Assembly (NCBI GenBank): GCA_964536965.1
Contig: CAZIAL010000011.1
Coordinates: 1 to 64,000, forward strand
DNA: 64,000 bases
Direction: 5' to 3'
Source: JACMQW01 sp964536965
GTDB taxonomy: Bacteria; Bdellovibrionota; UBA1018
The notes under the pieces were generated by a model. It worked only from the letters and a program-made list of their open reading frames with translations, was not told the origin of the DNA and ran no database searches. A program made the translations under genes and the position numbers. Positions 8,741 through 17,771 of the stretch are shown here, piece by piece (positions within the stretch are counted from its first letter, which is position 1; each line of letters begins with the position of its first letter).

Positions 8741-9823
8741 CTAAAGACAGATCCGGGCGGGGAGCTCCTGCGAATCCACCGTGGCACAGGCGCGATCGTC
8801 GCGGCATTCCGCCGACTGGAAGTCTTTGGTCAGCACCCGCCCCATGACCAGGGCCTGGTCGATTTCGAAGGTCGATGCCGCGAGAACCACCGTCCCCGTC
8901 AGCGTCATGAAGTCGATCTTAAATTTCCCATGGGGCTCGCCGAGCGTCCAGACGGTTTCCGACGGGGCCGTCACTTCGAGATCTTTCCAGTTCACGTCGC
9001 GCGCCTGGATTAACACCACTGGGGTGGCTTTGCGGGGGACCTGGACGCGGATCTTGCGCAGATGGAGAAGCTCGCCGGCCTCGATCTTAAATCGGTTCAC
9101 GAAGGCATCGCTCCCGTTCAGAACGAGTTCGCATTCCTTTCCGGCGGAATTACATTTTCGGACATGGGTCCCATTCACTTTCAGATCGAGAAGACGAAAC
9201 TGGAGATCCACCAGTTTTTCGTATTCGGCATCGAAATCAAGGGCCGCGGTTCTGCGAGTACCGCCGTAAACATCGACTCCCTCGCGAAATTTAACGCGTG
9301 AGAAGTAGGCCGCGGAACCCGCATTCACCGTCGTCCACTGGAAATCGAGATCGTCCGCGACGAGGTCATAGCGACCGACTTCGCGCGACAAGCCGTAGCC
9401 GAGGTCCAGACCATCGAGGGTGAGTTTTCGGCCGGCGAGGCCCTCCGCGATATCCATTCCTCGCACTCTCGCGGTACCCGACGCGAAAACGGACCAGTGG
9501 GTCCAGGGCGCGAGGGCGCTCGCGTCGCAGGCGATGGGACTCGGGGTCGGAGTCGGTGCGGGGGTCGGCGCGGGACTCGGTGAAGAAGAAGGCGCCGGCG
9601 ACGGGGGGGCACTCGGAACCGGGGTCGGAGTCGGTTCGGGTTCCTGGGGAAGAATCTGGCGCACGGGCGATTCCGTCGCGGAATTTTTCGAACTGCAGCC
9701 GCTCATCGCGCTTCCCAGGGCGAGCGCCCCGATGACAAACACCGCCGTCGCCAGGGCCCTGCCCACCACGCTGTATGACCGAGCTGCCCGATCCGAACCG
9801 TTTCGCATTCCCACGTTGTCCAC
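8741..9823 (-). CDS. Choice-of-anchor A-like lipoprotein with proline-rich linker
   Basis: A 360-residue protein with a long N-region, a hydrophobic stretch and a lipobox-like MSGC near residue 43, then a roughly 50-residue linker of Pro, Thr, Ser and Ala (encoded by a repetitive tract at about 9530-9650). The rest resembles choice-of-anchor A modules: an N-terminal SVFASGTARVRG segment, a VDVYGGT segment, and a VVLIQARDV segment near the C-terminal third that corresponds to the family's VLINV motif. Four cysteines may form disulfides. Likely a surface-exposed lipoprotein on a flexible tether. The family call is by pattern only. Confidence 0.6.
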   Translation of the reverse strand: MDNVGMRNGSDRAARSYSVVGRALATAVFVIGALALGSAMSGCSSKNSATESPVRQILPQEPEPTPTPVPSAPPSPAPSSSPSPAPTPAPTPTPSPIACDASALAPWTHWSVFASGTARVRGMDIAEGLAGRKLTLDGLDLGYGLSREVGRYDLVADDLDFQWTTVNAGSAAYFSRVKFREGVDVYGGTRRTAALDFDAEYEKLVDLQFRLLDLKVNGTHVRKCNSAGKECELVLNGSDAFVNRFKIEAGELLHLRKIRVQVPRKATPVVLIQARDVNWKDLEVTAPSETVWTLGEPHGKFKIDFMTLTGTVVLAASTFEIDQALVMGRVLTKDFQSAECRDDRACATVDSQELPARICL

Positions 9824-9837
9824 GTTCGCCTTCCGTC

Positions 9838-10608
9838 TTACCGAATTTCCCGGGGTGACCCGGGCTTAAATCCATCGTCCTTCGCGATTCGCGCCGCCGG
9901 TCGACCGGCGACCCGGCGAGTTTTGCGCCGCGGACTCGACTGGGTATGTCGCGACCGGGAGTCCGCGCTGGCCATCATGCGCCGATTCGCTTCGTTCACC
10001 ACCGCCGGCGACGGAAGCAAGAGCAGCGGGTTGATCGCCGTGACGCCTTCCCGAATTTCGAAATGCAGATGCGGCCCACTCGATCGACCCGTATTGCCCG
10101 AGAGCGCGATCAGCTGGCCGCGGCGCACTTTCTGGCCCGCTTTCACATAGAGTTTGGAATTATGGGCGTAAATCGTCGAAAGTTTTCCCGGGTGGCGAAG
10201 CACGATCATTCGACCGTAACCGCTGATCTTGCTGCCGGAGTAGATCGCCTTGCCGTCGGCCGCCGCGTAAACCTTCGTTCCGGTCCCCGCCCGCAGATCG
10301 ATTCCGTCGTGATAATCGCCGTTCCGCGTCCCGAAATGAGAGGTCACTTTCACTTCGACGGTCGGCCAGCGCCAGGCCCGCGTTTTCGCCCGCAGCTGAC
10401 GCTTCTGCATCGGGGTGAGCACCCCTGTGCGATCCGTCCCGCGAACGCGATAGGAGCTTTGTTTCGCGGCGACCCGGTCGCGGACCGGACGCTTTTTCTG
10501 ATGGGCGTAGTGACGACCGGAAGCGCAACTGCTCGCGAAGAGCGCGACGAGCGCACCGACGGCGAAAAGAGCGAGACGGGAGGAAGGATTTCGTCGGAAT
10601 AGATTCAT
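9838..10608 (-). CDS. M23 family metallopeptidase, lipoprotein
   Basis: A 256-residue peptidoglycan hydrolase-type protein. A signal peptide with the lipobox-like ASSC (Cys28) starts it. The LytM/M23 domain at about 85-195 has the zinc ligands His100 and Asp104 (HDGID), His149 (YAHN) and the HLHFEI motif (His180, His182), so it should be an active endopeptidase cutting peptide cross-links. The C-terminal tail is basic and Arg-rich. It follows surE by 18 bases on the same strand and may be co-transcribed with it. Confidence 0.9.
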   Translation of the reverse strand: MNLFRRNPSSRLALFAVGALVALFASSCASGRHYAHQKKRPVRDRVAAKQSSYRVRGTDRTGVLTPMQKRQLRAKTRAWRWPTVEVKVTSHFGTRNGDYHDGIDLRAGTGTKVYAAADGKAIYSGSKISGYGRMIVLRHPGKLSTIYAHNSKLYVKAGQKVRRGQLIALSGNTGRSSGPHLHFEIREGVTAINPLLLLPSPAVVNEANRRMMASADSRSRHTQSSPRRKTRRVAGRPAARIAKDDGFKPGSPREIR

Positions 10609-10626
10609 CTACACCTCGCTTGCGCC

Positions 10627-11439
10627 TTAGCGCCGGCCCTTGCGCTTGAGAAGCACGGAGTCGCCCCACTCTTCCATCAGCTCGATCATGTACTCGTGGT
10701 ACGTCGTATCGAGGCGGAGCGGAGTCAGAGCCGCATAACCCTTCTCCACCGCGTAACAGTCGGTCCCTTCCTCATCGAGAAACCCTTCGTAGGAACCCCC
10801 GACCCAGAAATAGTCTTTTCCGCGATGATCCCGACGTTTCAGGATTTTCGCGTTGTAGTGGCGAAATCCTTGGCGCGCGAGCGTGATGCCTTTCACCTTC
10901 GACATGGGAAAATCGGGCGAATTCAGGTTCAGGAAACTGTCTTCGGGTAACTGGATTTTAGCGCGACCGTTTTTGGTGAAAGCCTGGATCACTTCGACGG
11001 CGAGCTTCGAAGCCGTATCGTAATGCGCTTTGGCTTCGGGTCGCGGCTTATAGAAATCCACGCAGAGACTGACCGCGAGCGAGGGAATCTTCTGCAGACA
11101 CGCCTCGCGAGCCGCGGAAACCGTGCCGGAGTAATAAACGTCCTGGCCCATGTTCGCGCCGCGGTTCGGTCCGGAAACAACGAGATCGGGTTTGCGTTTG
11201 GTAAAAATCTGCGACAGCGCGACCTGCACGCAGTCCGCGGGGCCTCCGCTGACCCCGTAAAAGCCGTTCGCCATACGGATCATTCGGAGCGGTTTGTGCA
11301 GAGTCAGGGAATGGCCCGTGGTGCTTTTCTCTTCGAGCGGAGCGACGACCGTCACATCCGCGATTTTCGAAAGTTCGTCGTGGAGGACCTGGAGGCCCCG
11401 GGCATGGACACTGTCATCGTTACTCAGCAAGATCCGCAT
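10627..11439 (-). CDS. surE: 5'/3'-nucleotidase SurE
   Basis: A 270-residue protein that begins with the SurE metal site: Asn7-Asp8-Asp9 in LLSNDDS. SGPNRGANMGQD and the YSGTVSAAREA segment complete the active site, where Asn and Ser bind divalent metal and phosphate. SurE removes phosphate from nucleoside monophosphates and is often near stress or envelope genes. Length matches the family (about 250-270). It is followed closely by the M23 lipoprotein. Confidence 0.95.
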   Translation of the reverse strand: MRILLSNDDSVHARGLQVLHDELSKIADVTVVAPLEEKSTTGHSLTLHKPLRMIRMANGFYGVSGGPADCVQVALSQIFTKRKPDLVVSGPNRGANMGQDVYYSGTVSAAREACLQKIPSLAVSLCVDFYKPRPEAKAHYDTASKLAVEVIQAFTKNGRAKIQLPEDSFLNLNSPDFPMSKVKGITLARQGFRHYNAKILKRRDHRGKDYFWVGGSYEGFLDEEGTDCYAVEKGYAALTPLRLDTTYHEYMIELMEEWGDSVLLKRKGRR

Positions 11440-11551
11440 CGTTCCTCCAGTGTAACGAGAGCGAAATCGTCCAGAAATAGGCAGGAAATGCCGAGGGGAG
11501 AGGAAAACTTAGATTGCCGCGGCCCCTCCGCTTTCCCTACAATGAAAGTCG

Positions 11552-12613
11552 ATGTCGAAACATCTCCTCGCCCCGCTCTGCCTCGCTTTGCTCCTCGCCG
11601 ACCCCGCCGCGGCCGAGACCTTGCGCTGCGAGGCGATCGCGAATCGCGTGCTGACCCAGCTCGGAATGGGAACGGTCCAGAAACCAGCGGCCGGCGTTAC
11701 CCAGCCGACGACCTCCTTCGAACGTCTCCGGGACGAAGTGCGGATGCACCATTACCGGAATGCGTTTCTCGAATCTCTGGTGAAAGATCCTGCCTTGTCC
11801 CGCCATCTCGCCGAAGTTCTCTATACGCCCTTTCTGAAAAATCAGGCCGGACTCACGCCGGAGGCCGAGGCTGCCCACGAAAGAGCCGCGGTGAAAGCGT
11901 ACCGAAAACTGGGCGCGAGCTGGGAAAGTTCCCATGCCGCGCAGAAATCGTTCGGCCTTCCCGTTCATCCGAAGACGGGGACCGACCGGGAGATCGCGAA
12001 ACTCCTGAAGGCCTACGCCGCGGGAAAGCTGCCGCCATCGCAACTCCCCCCGCTCAGACCGGAACATTACGCGATCGACGAGGATCTCCCGGCGAAAACC
12101 ACCCGCCGGAAGTCGTTCCAGAAGGGAAACGAAGCGGCGCACCTATACCTGGAGGGCGATACGATTTCGCGAATTTCCATCCAGGGAAAGCGCGCCGGAG
12201 TGCATGGCGCGACGAGCACGAAGATACGACTCGATTCCGACTGTAAGATCACCGATATCCGGACTGATCCCCAGGATCTGGGCCACCCCACGGCGGGACT
12301 TACTCTTTCCGCGAAAAACTGCGTCCCCGTCCTGAAAACCGCCCCCCCGGGCGCGAACCTCGCCGAGAAGGACGCGGCCGCCCTCATGCGGAAAATCGCG
12401 TCCGAGGATTCCGAGCTCCTCGAAAGCACGATCATCGAAATACCCGCGGCGGTACGAAAGTATCACTCCGCCAAATCCGCGCTCTGTCGCGAATGGATCG
12501 ACGCCTTCGCCGACCCGCAGAAACTCCTGGCTCCATTCCGGACCTCGCCCGGCGGGGCGAGCTCTGGATCCGGACGCAGCGGCCGTCCTTCGATACTAGC
12601 TCCCGCCAGGTAA
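11552..12613 (+). CDS. Secreted protein of unknown function
   Basis: A 353-residue protein with a clear signal peptide (residues 5-21, cleavage after AAA before ETLRC). The mature part is hydrophilic with five or so cysteines, and no conserved domain was recognised. The tail is Gly/Ser/Arg rich. TACAAT at 11538-11543 resembles a -10 box only 9 bases before the start, which would leave almost no leader. The stop codon is embedded in the stem of a terminator hairpin. Confidence 0.7.
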   Translation: MSKHLLAPLCLALLLADPAAAETLRCEAIANRVLTQLGMGTVQKPAAGVTQPTTSFERLRDEVRMHHYRNAFLESLVKDPALSRHLAEVLYTPFLKNQAGLTPEAEAAHERAAVKAYRKLGASWESSHAAQKSFGLPVHPKTGTDREIAKLLKAYAAGKLPPSQLPPLRPEHYAIDEDLPAKTTRRKSFQKGNEAAHLYLEGDTISRISIQGKRAGVHGATSTKIRLDSDCKITDIRTDPQDLGHPTAGLTLSAKNCVPVLKTAPPGANLAEKDAAALMRKIASEDSELLESTIIEIPAAVRKYHSAKSALCREWIDAFADPQKLLAPFRTSPGGASSGSGRSGRPSILAPAR

Positions 12614-12641
12614 CGTCAGCCGGCTGACGTTCGTTTTTTTT
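12612..12641 (+). terminator. Rho-independent terminator overlapping a stop codon
   Basis: A perfect 20-base palindrome at 12612-12631 (arms AACGTCAGCC / GGCTGACGTT) is followed by CG and eight T. The last two bases of the TAA stop of the upstream gene are the first two bases of the stem. Confidence 0.85.
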
Positions 12642-12694
12642 CGAATCCGGATCGATCGACTCAGGCCTTCGCCTTCCCGATCCGAAACGAAAGG

Positions 12695-13534
12695 ATGCGC
12701 CCGAATGCGGCCCGGCTCCGATCGCTCCTTATCGTCGCCCTCCTCGTCCTCCCGGAGTTTCGCTTCGCTTCCGCCGACGAAAAGCCGGTTCGCCTCTGGA
12801 ACTCCGCCGGCGAGGTCACCGACGCGTACGCCGCGAACGTTCACAGGCTCCCCCCGGGAACCCTCCTCCATCTCAGACAGGGTCAGACCGCGCGGATCGT
12901 TCGTTTCCTCGGCGCGGGGAATACGACGGTGATCTACGAAATCGAAGGCGGGAAAGCGCTTCGGCTCGCCAAAGGCGTCGGGATCAGCGACATGGGCGTC
13001 GCCTACGATGGCTACCTCGCCTGGTTCTACGAAGGCATGCGAAAGGTCTCCGCGACCGAAACACCCGCCGTAAAAGTATATGCCGAGGAAAGTTGGCCGA
13101 CGCGCTATCTCGTGGTCGAGAAACTCGAGGCGCCGACGGAAATAAATCGCATCTATTCTCTCGAGGAAGTTCTCGCCGGAGAAGTGGAAGATACCGAAAT
13201 GAAAAGGCGCATGCTCTACGAACTCGAGCATGAATTCGCGCCTCGTAGCTGGGCACTACGCTTCGTCAGCGACATGCGCACCGACCAGCTGGTCTACACC
13301 CGACGTGGCTGGATCGTGGCGGATCTCACCTCCACCGTGCGCTTCGCGAAAGCGACGCGCGACTCCACGCTCTTCTCTTCGATGGGAAAACTTCCGATTT
13401 CGTGGCGCCTGCGACTCGAAAAGAGAGTCTTCGCCAAACGCGAACTCGAAAACCTGCGCGGCAATTTTATCACGGTCGCCATGGCCGAAATGCGGCTTTG
13501 CCTGAACTGGTTCAAGGGAGTCGTCGCGTTTTAA
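12695..13534 (+). CDS. Secreted protein with a protein-kinase-like pattern
   Basis: A 279-residue protein with a signal peptide (residues 8-26, cleavage near FASADE). Seen in order: a glycine-loop-like LGAGNTTVIYEI (72-83), a lysine in ALRLAK (Lys93) at the position expected for the VAIK lysine, a hinge-like YLVVEKL (138-144), then DMRTDQLVYTRRGW and VADLTS (193-213), which resemble a catalytic loop with Asn replaced by Gln and a DFG-like aspartate. This suggests a kinase or pseudokinase fold exported from the cytoplasm. Family membership is inferred from spacing only. It meets the opposite-strand SIS gene with overlapping stop codons (TTAA). Confidence 0.6.
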   Translation: MRPNAARLRSLLIVALLVLPEFRFASADEKPVRLWNSAGEVTDAYAANVHRLPPGTLLHLRQGQTARIVRFLGAGNTTVIYEIEGGKALRLAKGVGISDMGVAYDGYLAWFYEGMRKVSATETPAVKVYAEESWPTRYLVVEKLEAPTEINRIYSLEEVLAGEVEDTEMKRRMLYELEHEFAPRSWALRFVSDMRTDQLVYTRRGWIVADLTSTVRFAKATRDSTLFSSMGKLPISWRLRLEKRVFAKRELENLRGNFITVAMAEMRLCLNWFKGVVAF

Positions 13535-14286
13535 CCCCGGAGGAGCGGATCGCGGACCATCGCGTTCTTCTCGATGTCCTTGTTCCGGGCTTCGCCTTCC
13601 GGAGTATTCACGCTCGTATAGGTGCACCGAACGCCGTCCCGCTCGAGCCGCGCGCACGCCGTCGTCAGCATCGAGTGTCCCAGCAGAATAGAACCCAGGC
13701 TCGAAAGCGGACCCGCTCGCAAATCGGGCGCGATGTCGAGGCACGCATCACCGCGATACCCCCCGGTGTCGATCGTCACGTCGCATACTTCGTAGAGCCG
13801 CTTTCCGCTCGCGTGGCGGGAGGCCACCGCGGAACTATGCACCACGCTCGTGAACGCGACCGTGAAAAGGCCGCGTTTTTTCGCTTCGAGCGCGAAATCC
13901 ACGACCGCGGGGTTGATCCCACTCTGCGAGGAAATCCAGATCATCTCCCCTTCGCGGGGCTCCGCCCGAGCCAACATCATGTTCGCCGCCGCCGCCGTTC
14001 GCTCGAGCACGCGCACGACCGGGGGTCCCGCCGTCGGCAATAAATAATCCGCAACGATCGGGACGAGGAAAGAGCACCCCCCGGCGCGATGGTAAAGCTC
14101 GAGAGTGAAGATCGCGGCGTGCCCGCTCCCGAAAGCGAAGAGCGATTTTCCGCCCTTCACGTCGGCCACGAGCCGGGTCACGACCGATTCCATGATCGCG
14201 GCATTCGCCTCTACGATCTTGGACAGGTGCGGAATGGCGACTTCGGAAAAACTGCGAACCGTGGTTTCGGATATTTTTGGGTCCAT
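13531..14286 (-). CDS. SIS domain protein (UPF0309-like sugar isomerase family)
   Basis: A 251-residue protein. The SIS fold is indicated by SLFAFGSGHAAI (about 48-59), the second phosphosugar-binding loop WISSQSGINPA, and a GGYRGDACLDI segment seen in the UPF0309 group. SIS domains bind phosphosugars as isomerases or regulators; the substrate is not known. It follows lptD by 31 bases and accD before it, so it probably shares their transcript. Confidence 0.82.
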   Translation of the reverse strand: MDPKISETTVRSFSEVAIPHLSKIVEANAAIMESVVTRLVADVKGGKSLFAFGSGHAAIFTLELYHRAGGCSFLVPIVADYLLPTAGPPVVRVLERTAAAANMMLARAEPREGEMIWISSQSGINPAVVDFALEAKKRGLFTVAFTSVVHSSAVASRHASGKRLYEVCDVTIDTGGYRGDACLDIAPDLRAGPLSSLGSILLGHSMLTTACARLERDGVRCTYTSVNTPEGEARNKDIEKNAMVRDPLLRG

Positions 14287-14317
14287 ACGGAATCCTTGGC
14301 GATGAGAGTCGAAACGA

Positions 14318-16759
14318 TTATCTCGGCGTCGTACTCGCGGCGAGCGCTCCCGGGTCGGTGACCGAACCGAAACCGGCGCCGGTCAGATTTAACGATAGGT
14401 TGAAGCGAAAACTTCCCCGCCAGCCCGTATCCTCGGGTCGGATCTTTTCGGCGATGGTCTGGAAGTACCCGAGATCCAGTTTCCAGCATTCCGACGGACT
14501 TTGGAAGGTTAGCGTGGTGTTCGCCTCCTGCCAGCGGCTCCGCAGCATGTCGTAAGCGATCTGGAAGCCCGGCATGATGTAGTCGTTCAGCGAGAATACG
14601 GCGTTCACCCGCACGCTCTGGTTCTGGGACTGGAGGTTGGATCGGTTAAAGACGTAGGAAGCGGCGATACTGCGCTCATAAGCGAGCACCCGCCCGGTTC
14701 CGCGCACCGGCGTCCAAGCCGCGCCGAGCGAGACGAGGTGACGACTGGTTTCGGAGGAGATCGGCTGGTACGGGATGTAGTAGTAGTCGAAATAGGAAGA
14801 GAACTTGTCGAATTTAGCCGTCATCAGGCTGTAAATACGCGAAAGCGGCTGCGGCTCGCGGTCCGGCGGGCGCCGGTTGCTCCGATCCATCTCCCGAAAG
14901 TTATAACTTTGCCCCGCCGACCATTCGATCGGCTGGTCATAGCCGTAGACCGGCGTCGCCTTCGGGGTTCCCGGGTTGATCAGCGAGATCTTCCGCTTCC
15001 GCGCGATCTGGGTCGTAAATCCGTAGGAAACCGAATGCCCCTTCGGCGCGAAATAGTTGGCGTTGTTCAGAGTGCTGTCGAGCGGAACGATGTCTTCGTT
15101 GTCGAAGTTATATCCGGTGAAGCCGTTTTCGCGCGCATAGTCCATCTGATCGGTGAACGCGTGGCGCGGCGTATGCCGGTACGGAATGACCGAATAGTTG
15201 ATCAGCGGACGAACCAAGTGCTTTACCCGCACCAGATCCGATGCCGGGTCCATCGGCAGGTCGTAGACCTTCTCGAACTGGGTCGAAACATCCGTATCGA
15301 AGTGGAGATAGCCCCGCGAAAGGGAGCCCGTGTTTCCGTTGAAATCGTAAAAGTAGTGCCGATAGTTCACGCGCGGAACGATCGAAATCGTATCGGCCGG
15401 CCGAAGCGTCGTGTACAGCGAAGGATTCACCTTCACGCGAATGGCCTCGCGGATCGGATCGATGCCGGGGCGGAAAGGCGTGCCGGCCGCCGGAGCGAGT
15501 CCGAAGGGATCCCGGTCGAAGAAATCGGCGGTTCGCGTGAAGTTGGTCACCCCGAGCGAAAGTCCCGCCATCACGCGCCCGCCGAAATAATCCTTATCGT
15601 TCGTCGTGAGTTCCGCCTGCGGAAAAATCTGGACCGTCGCGGGGTCGAGCTTTCGCGGATCCTCCGCCTTCGGCGTGAGAATGCTTCGGTAGCGGCGGGC
15701 CAGCACGAAACTCGACACCTTATCCGTCGCATGACTCAAGCTCAGATCGCTCGTCAGGTAGGCCTCGCCGTTGCCCGGCAGATCCCCGACCGTGGAAAGA
15801 TAGAGTGAATCGGAAACGTCGTTGATGCGGAGTTTTTGCTGGATGCCGAACGGGAGCTCCTGGTTTTGTTCGACCTTGAATCCCCAGCGCGAAGTCGAGA
15901 ACCCTTCCTTGTCGTTCGTAAACCCGTTCGTCTCGAGGTAGTCGCGAAACGTCCGGTCGTTCAGGTGGTAAAAATTCGCCTGGCCCTGCCCACGCAGGAG
16001 CGCGTAACGAGCCTCCCCTTCGATCCGTCGTCCGCGGCCACCGTAAGTACCGAAGCCCAGCGTCGCGTCGACACTTCGGCTGATCGCCCAGAACAGCGGC
16101 TGCACGAAGGTCGGCCCCTCGTTCGTGAACCCGAACCGCGGGATGAGCAGACCGGTCTGGCGGCGCGTTTTAATCGGGACGACGAGGTAAGGGATCCAGA
16201 GCCCCGGCGCGTCCGCGATCTTCACCGTCACATTCGTCAGATAAGCATATCCGTCGAGTTCGAGATCCACGTCTTGCGCGGAAAGCGTCCAACTCTGGGG
16301 GCAGTCCTTGCACGTCGAATAATCCGAATTATGGGCTTGGAAGCGGTTCACGCCGAGTTTGTTGATGCGCTCGCCGGAGAGCGTGAACTGGTCGGTAGAG
16401 ACGCGACCGCCGACGATGGTCCCGGTCCGGGTCTCGAGGTTGAAATGCATCTCCGCGCCCTGGATCAGCGCCGTCTTTCCAACGTAGACGGCGTTTCCGA
16501 TCGCATGGACCAGTTTCGTATCCCGCTCGAAAGAAATCTTGTCGGCGTAGAGCGACTCTCCGCCCTGGTGGATCGCGGCGTGCCCGATCAGGTCCATCCG
16601 GTTGTTGCGGGTATCGTAGATCGTCTTGTCGCCCGACCAGTGGAGCGCGCCGAGGCCGTCGGACGCGGCGCGGGCGGACGAGCACGCGAGAAAAACGAAC
16701 GCCGCCGAGAGCACCGTTCTGAGAAAAACCGCACGAAAAGGAGGCGGCCAAACGCTCAA
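14318..16759 (-). CDS. lptD: LPS-assembly protein LptD
   Basis: An 813-residue outer-membrane protein with a signal peptide (residues 10-31). The N-terminal periplasmic OstA/LptD jellyroll spans about 40-170 (repeats such as YDTRNNRMDLIGHA and IQGAEMHFNLETRTG); the C-terminal barrel covers the rest, including the conserved IPYLVVPIKTRRQTGLLIP. LptD with LptE inserts LPS into the outer leaflet. It contains few cysteines (a CKDC pair near residue 150), so the disulfide arrangement of E. coli LptD is not obviously kept. Its start overlaps the accD stop by 4 bases. The lptE gene is 34 kb away in this window. Confidence 0.95.
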   Translation of the reverse strand: MSVWPPPFRAVFLRTVLSAAFVFLACSSARAASDGLGALHWSGDKTIYDTRNNRMDLIGHAAIHQGGESLYADKISFERDTKLVHAIGNAVYVGKTALIQGAEMHFNLETRTGTIVGGRVSTDQFTLSGERINKLGVNRFQAHNSDYSTCKDCPQSWTLSAQDVDLELDGYAYLTNVTVKIADAPGLWIPYLVVPIKTRRQTGLLIPRFGFTNEGPTFVQPLFWAISRSVDATLGFGTYGGRGRRIEGEARYALLRGQGQANFYHLNDRTFRDYLETNGFTNDKEGFSTSRWGFKVEQNQELPFGIQQKLRINDVSDSLYLSTVGDLPGNGEAYLTSDLSLSHATDKVSSFVLARRYRSILTPKAEDPRKLDPATVQIFPQAELTTNDKDYFGGRVMAGLSLGVTNFTRTADFFDRDPFGLAPAAGTPFRPGIDPIREAIRVKVNPSLYTTLRPADTISIVPRVNYRHYFYDFNGNTGSLSRGYLHFDTDVSTQFEKVYDLPMDPASDLVRVKHLVRPLINYSVIPYRHTPRHAFTDQMDYARENGFTGYNFDNEDIVPLDSTLNNANYFAPKGHSVSYGFTTQIARKRKISLINPGTPKATPVYGYDQPIEWSAGQSYNFREMDRSNRRPPDREPQPLSRIYSLMTAKFDKFSSYFDYYYIPYQPISSETSRHLVSLGAAWTPVRGTGRVLAYERSIAASYVFNRSNLQSQNQSVRVNAVFSLNDYIMPGFQIAYDMLRSRWQEANTTLTFQSPSECWKLDLGYFQTIAEKIRPEDTGWRGSFRFNLSLNLTGAGFGSVTDPGALAASTTPR

Positions 16760-17643
16760 TTTTTCCTCGTCGCCGCGGGAAACTTACAGGTCCGGTGGCC
16801 CAGACGCCACATCAGCTCGCGCAGCTCGTGCGCAAGATCCTTTCGATGCACGATTCGATCGACGAACCCGTGCTTCAGGAGAAATTCGCTGCGCTGACAG
16901 CCTTCGGGCAATGCCTGACGAATCGTCTGCTGGATCACGCGCGGACCCGCGAATCCGACGAGCGCCTTCGGTTCGGCGAGAATCACGTCTCCGAGCATCG
17001 CGAAGCTCGCAGCGACCCCGCCCGTCGTCGGGTCGGTGCAGATCGAGATGTAGGGAATGCCTTCCTTCCGCATCTTTTCGACGAGGGAAGAAGTCTTCGC
17101 CATCTGCATGAGAGAAAGAATCCCCTCCTGCATCCGCGCGCCGCCCGAGGCGGAAATCGCGACGGCCGGAAGCCGGTCTTCGAGCGCCATTTCGAAAAGA
17201 CGCGTGATTTTTTCACCGACGACGACACCCATGCTGCCGCCCATGAATTTAAATTCGAAGACGCCCAGATGGTAGGGCAGCCCGTCGATTTTCGCTTTGC
17301 CGACGACACAAGCATCGCGCACGCCGGTGCTGACCGCCGCCGCGTGGAGGCGCGATTTGTAAGGTTTCAGATCGTCGAACTCGAGCGGATCGGTGGAAAC
17401 CAGGTCTTCCGCGTATTCGTCGAAAGAGCCTTCGTCGGAAAGCATCGCGATTCGGTCGGTCGCGCTCATGCGCAGATGGTGATCGCACTCCGAACAAACC
17501 TGGAGAAGTTCGCGCAAGGGTTTCGACTGCAGCGTCTCGCCGCAGGCAGGGCACTTCACCCACAGACCCTCCGGAACTTTGGAAGTACGCTCAGAAACTT
17601 GCGACTTAATGCGCGGGGTCTTCAGGTCATCGAACCATGCCAT
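16756..17643 (-). CDS. accD: Acetyl-CoA carboxylase carboxyltransferase subunit beta
   Basis: About 295 residues. The N-terminal zinc ribbon has Cys31, Cys34, Cys50 and Cys53, and the carboxyltransferase domain shows SASGGARMQEG and PTTGGVAASF, the oxyanion-hole loops. With AccA it transfers carboxyl from carboxybiotin to acetyl-CoA, giving malonyl-CoA, the first step of fatty acid synthesis. An ATG (17643) starting MAWFDD fits the family; a TTG 21 bases upstream is weaker. It is the first gene of accD-lptD-SIS, and accA is not in the window. Confidence 0.96.
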   Translation of the reverse strand: MAWFDDLKTPRIKSQVSERTSKVPEGLWVKCPACGETLQSKPLRELLQVCSECDHHLRMSATDRIAMLSDEGSFDEYAEDLVSTDPLEFDDLKPYKSRLHAAAVSTGVRDACVVGKAKIDGLPYHLGVFEFKFMGGSMGVVVGEKITRLFEMALEDRLPAVAISASGGARMQEGILSLMQMAKTSSLVEKMRKEGIPYISICTDPTTGGVAASFAMLGDVILAEPKALVGFAGPRVIQQTIRQALPEGCQRSEFLLKHGFVDRIVHRKDLAHELRELMWRLGHRTCKFPAATRKN

Positions 17644-17771
17644 AGGATGGCCCAAAGCTACCAAGGCGCCATTCCCCCCTCAACCGGATTCCCTAAGGGA
17701 AATCTAATTAAGTGCCGGTTACGCGCGAGCTAAATGCAACGCGTTAGCACGGGCGTGGCGCCGAAGTCGCG

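Noticed and set aside
15836..16897. Long plus-strand open frames opposite lptD and accD.
   Set aside because: Both minus-strand genes are certain, and the plus-strand translations are Arg-rich with no signal or family.
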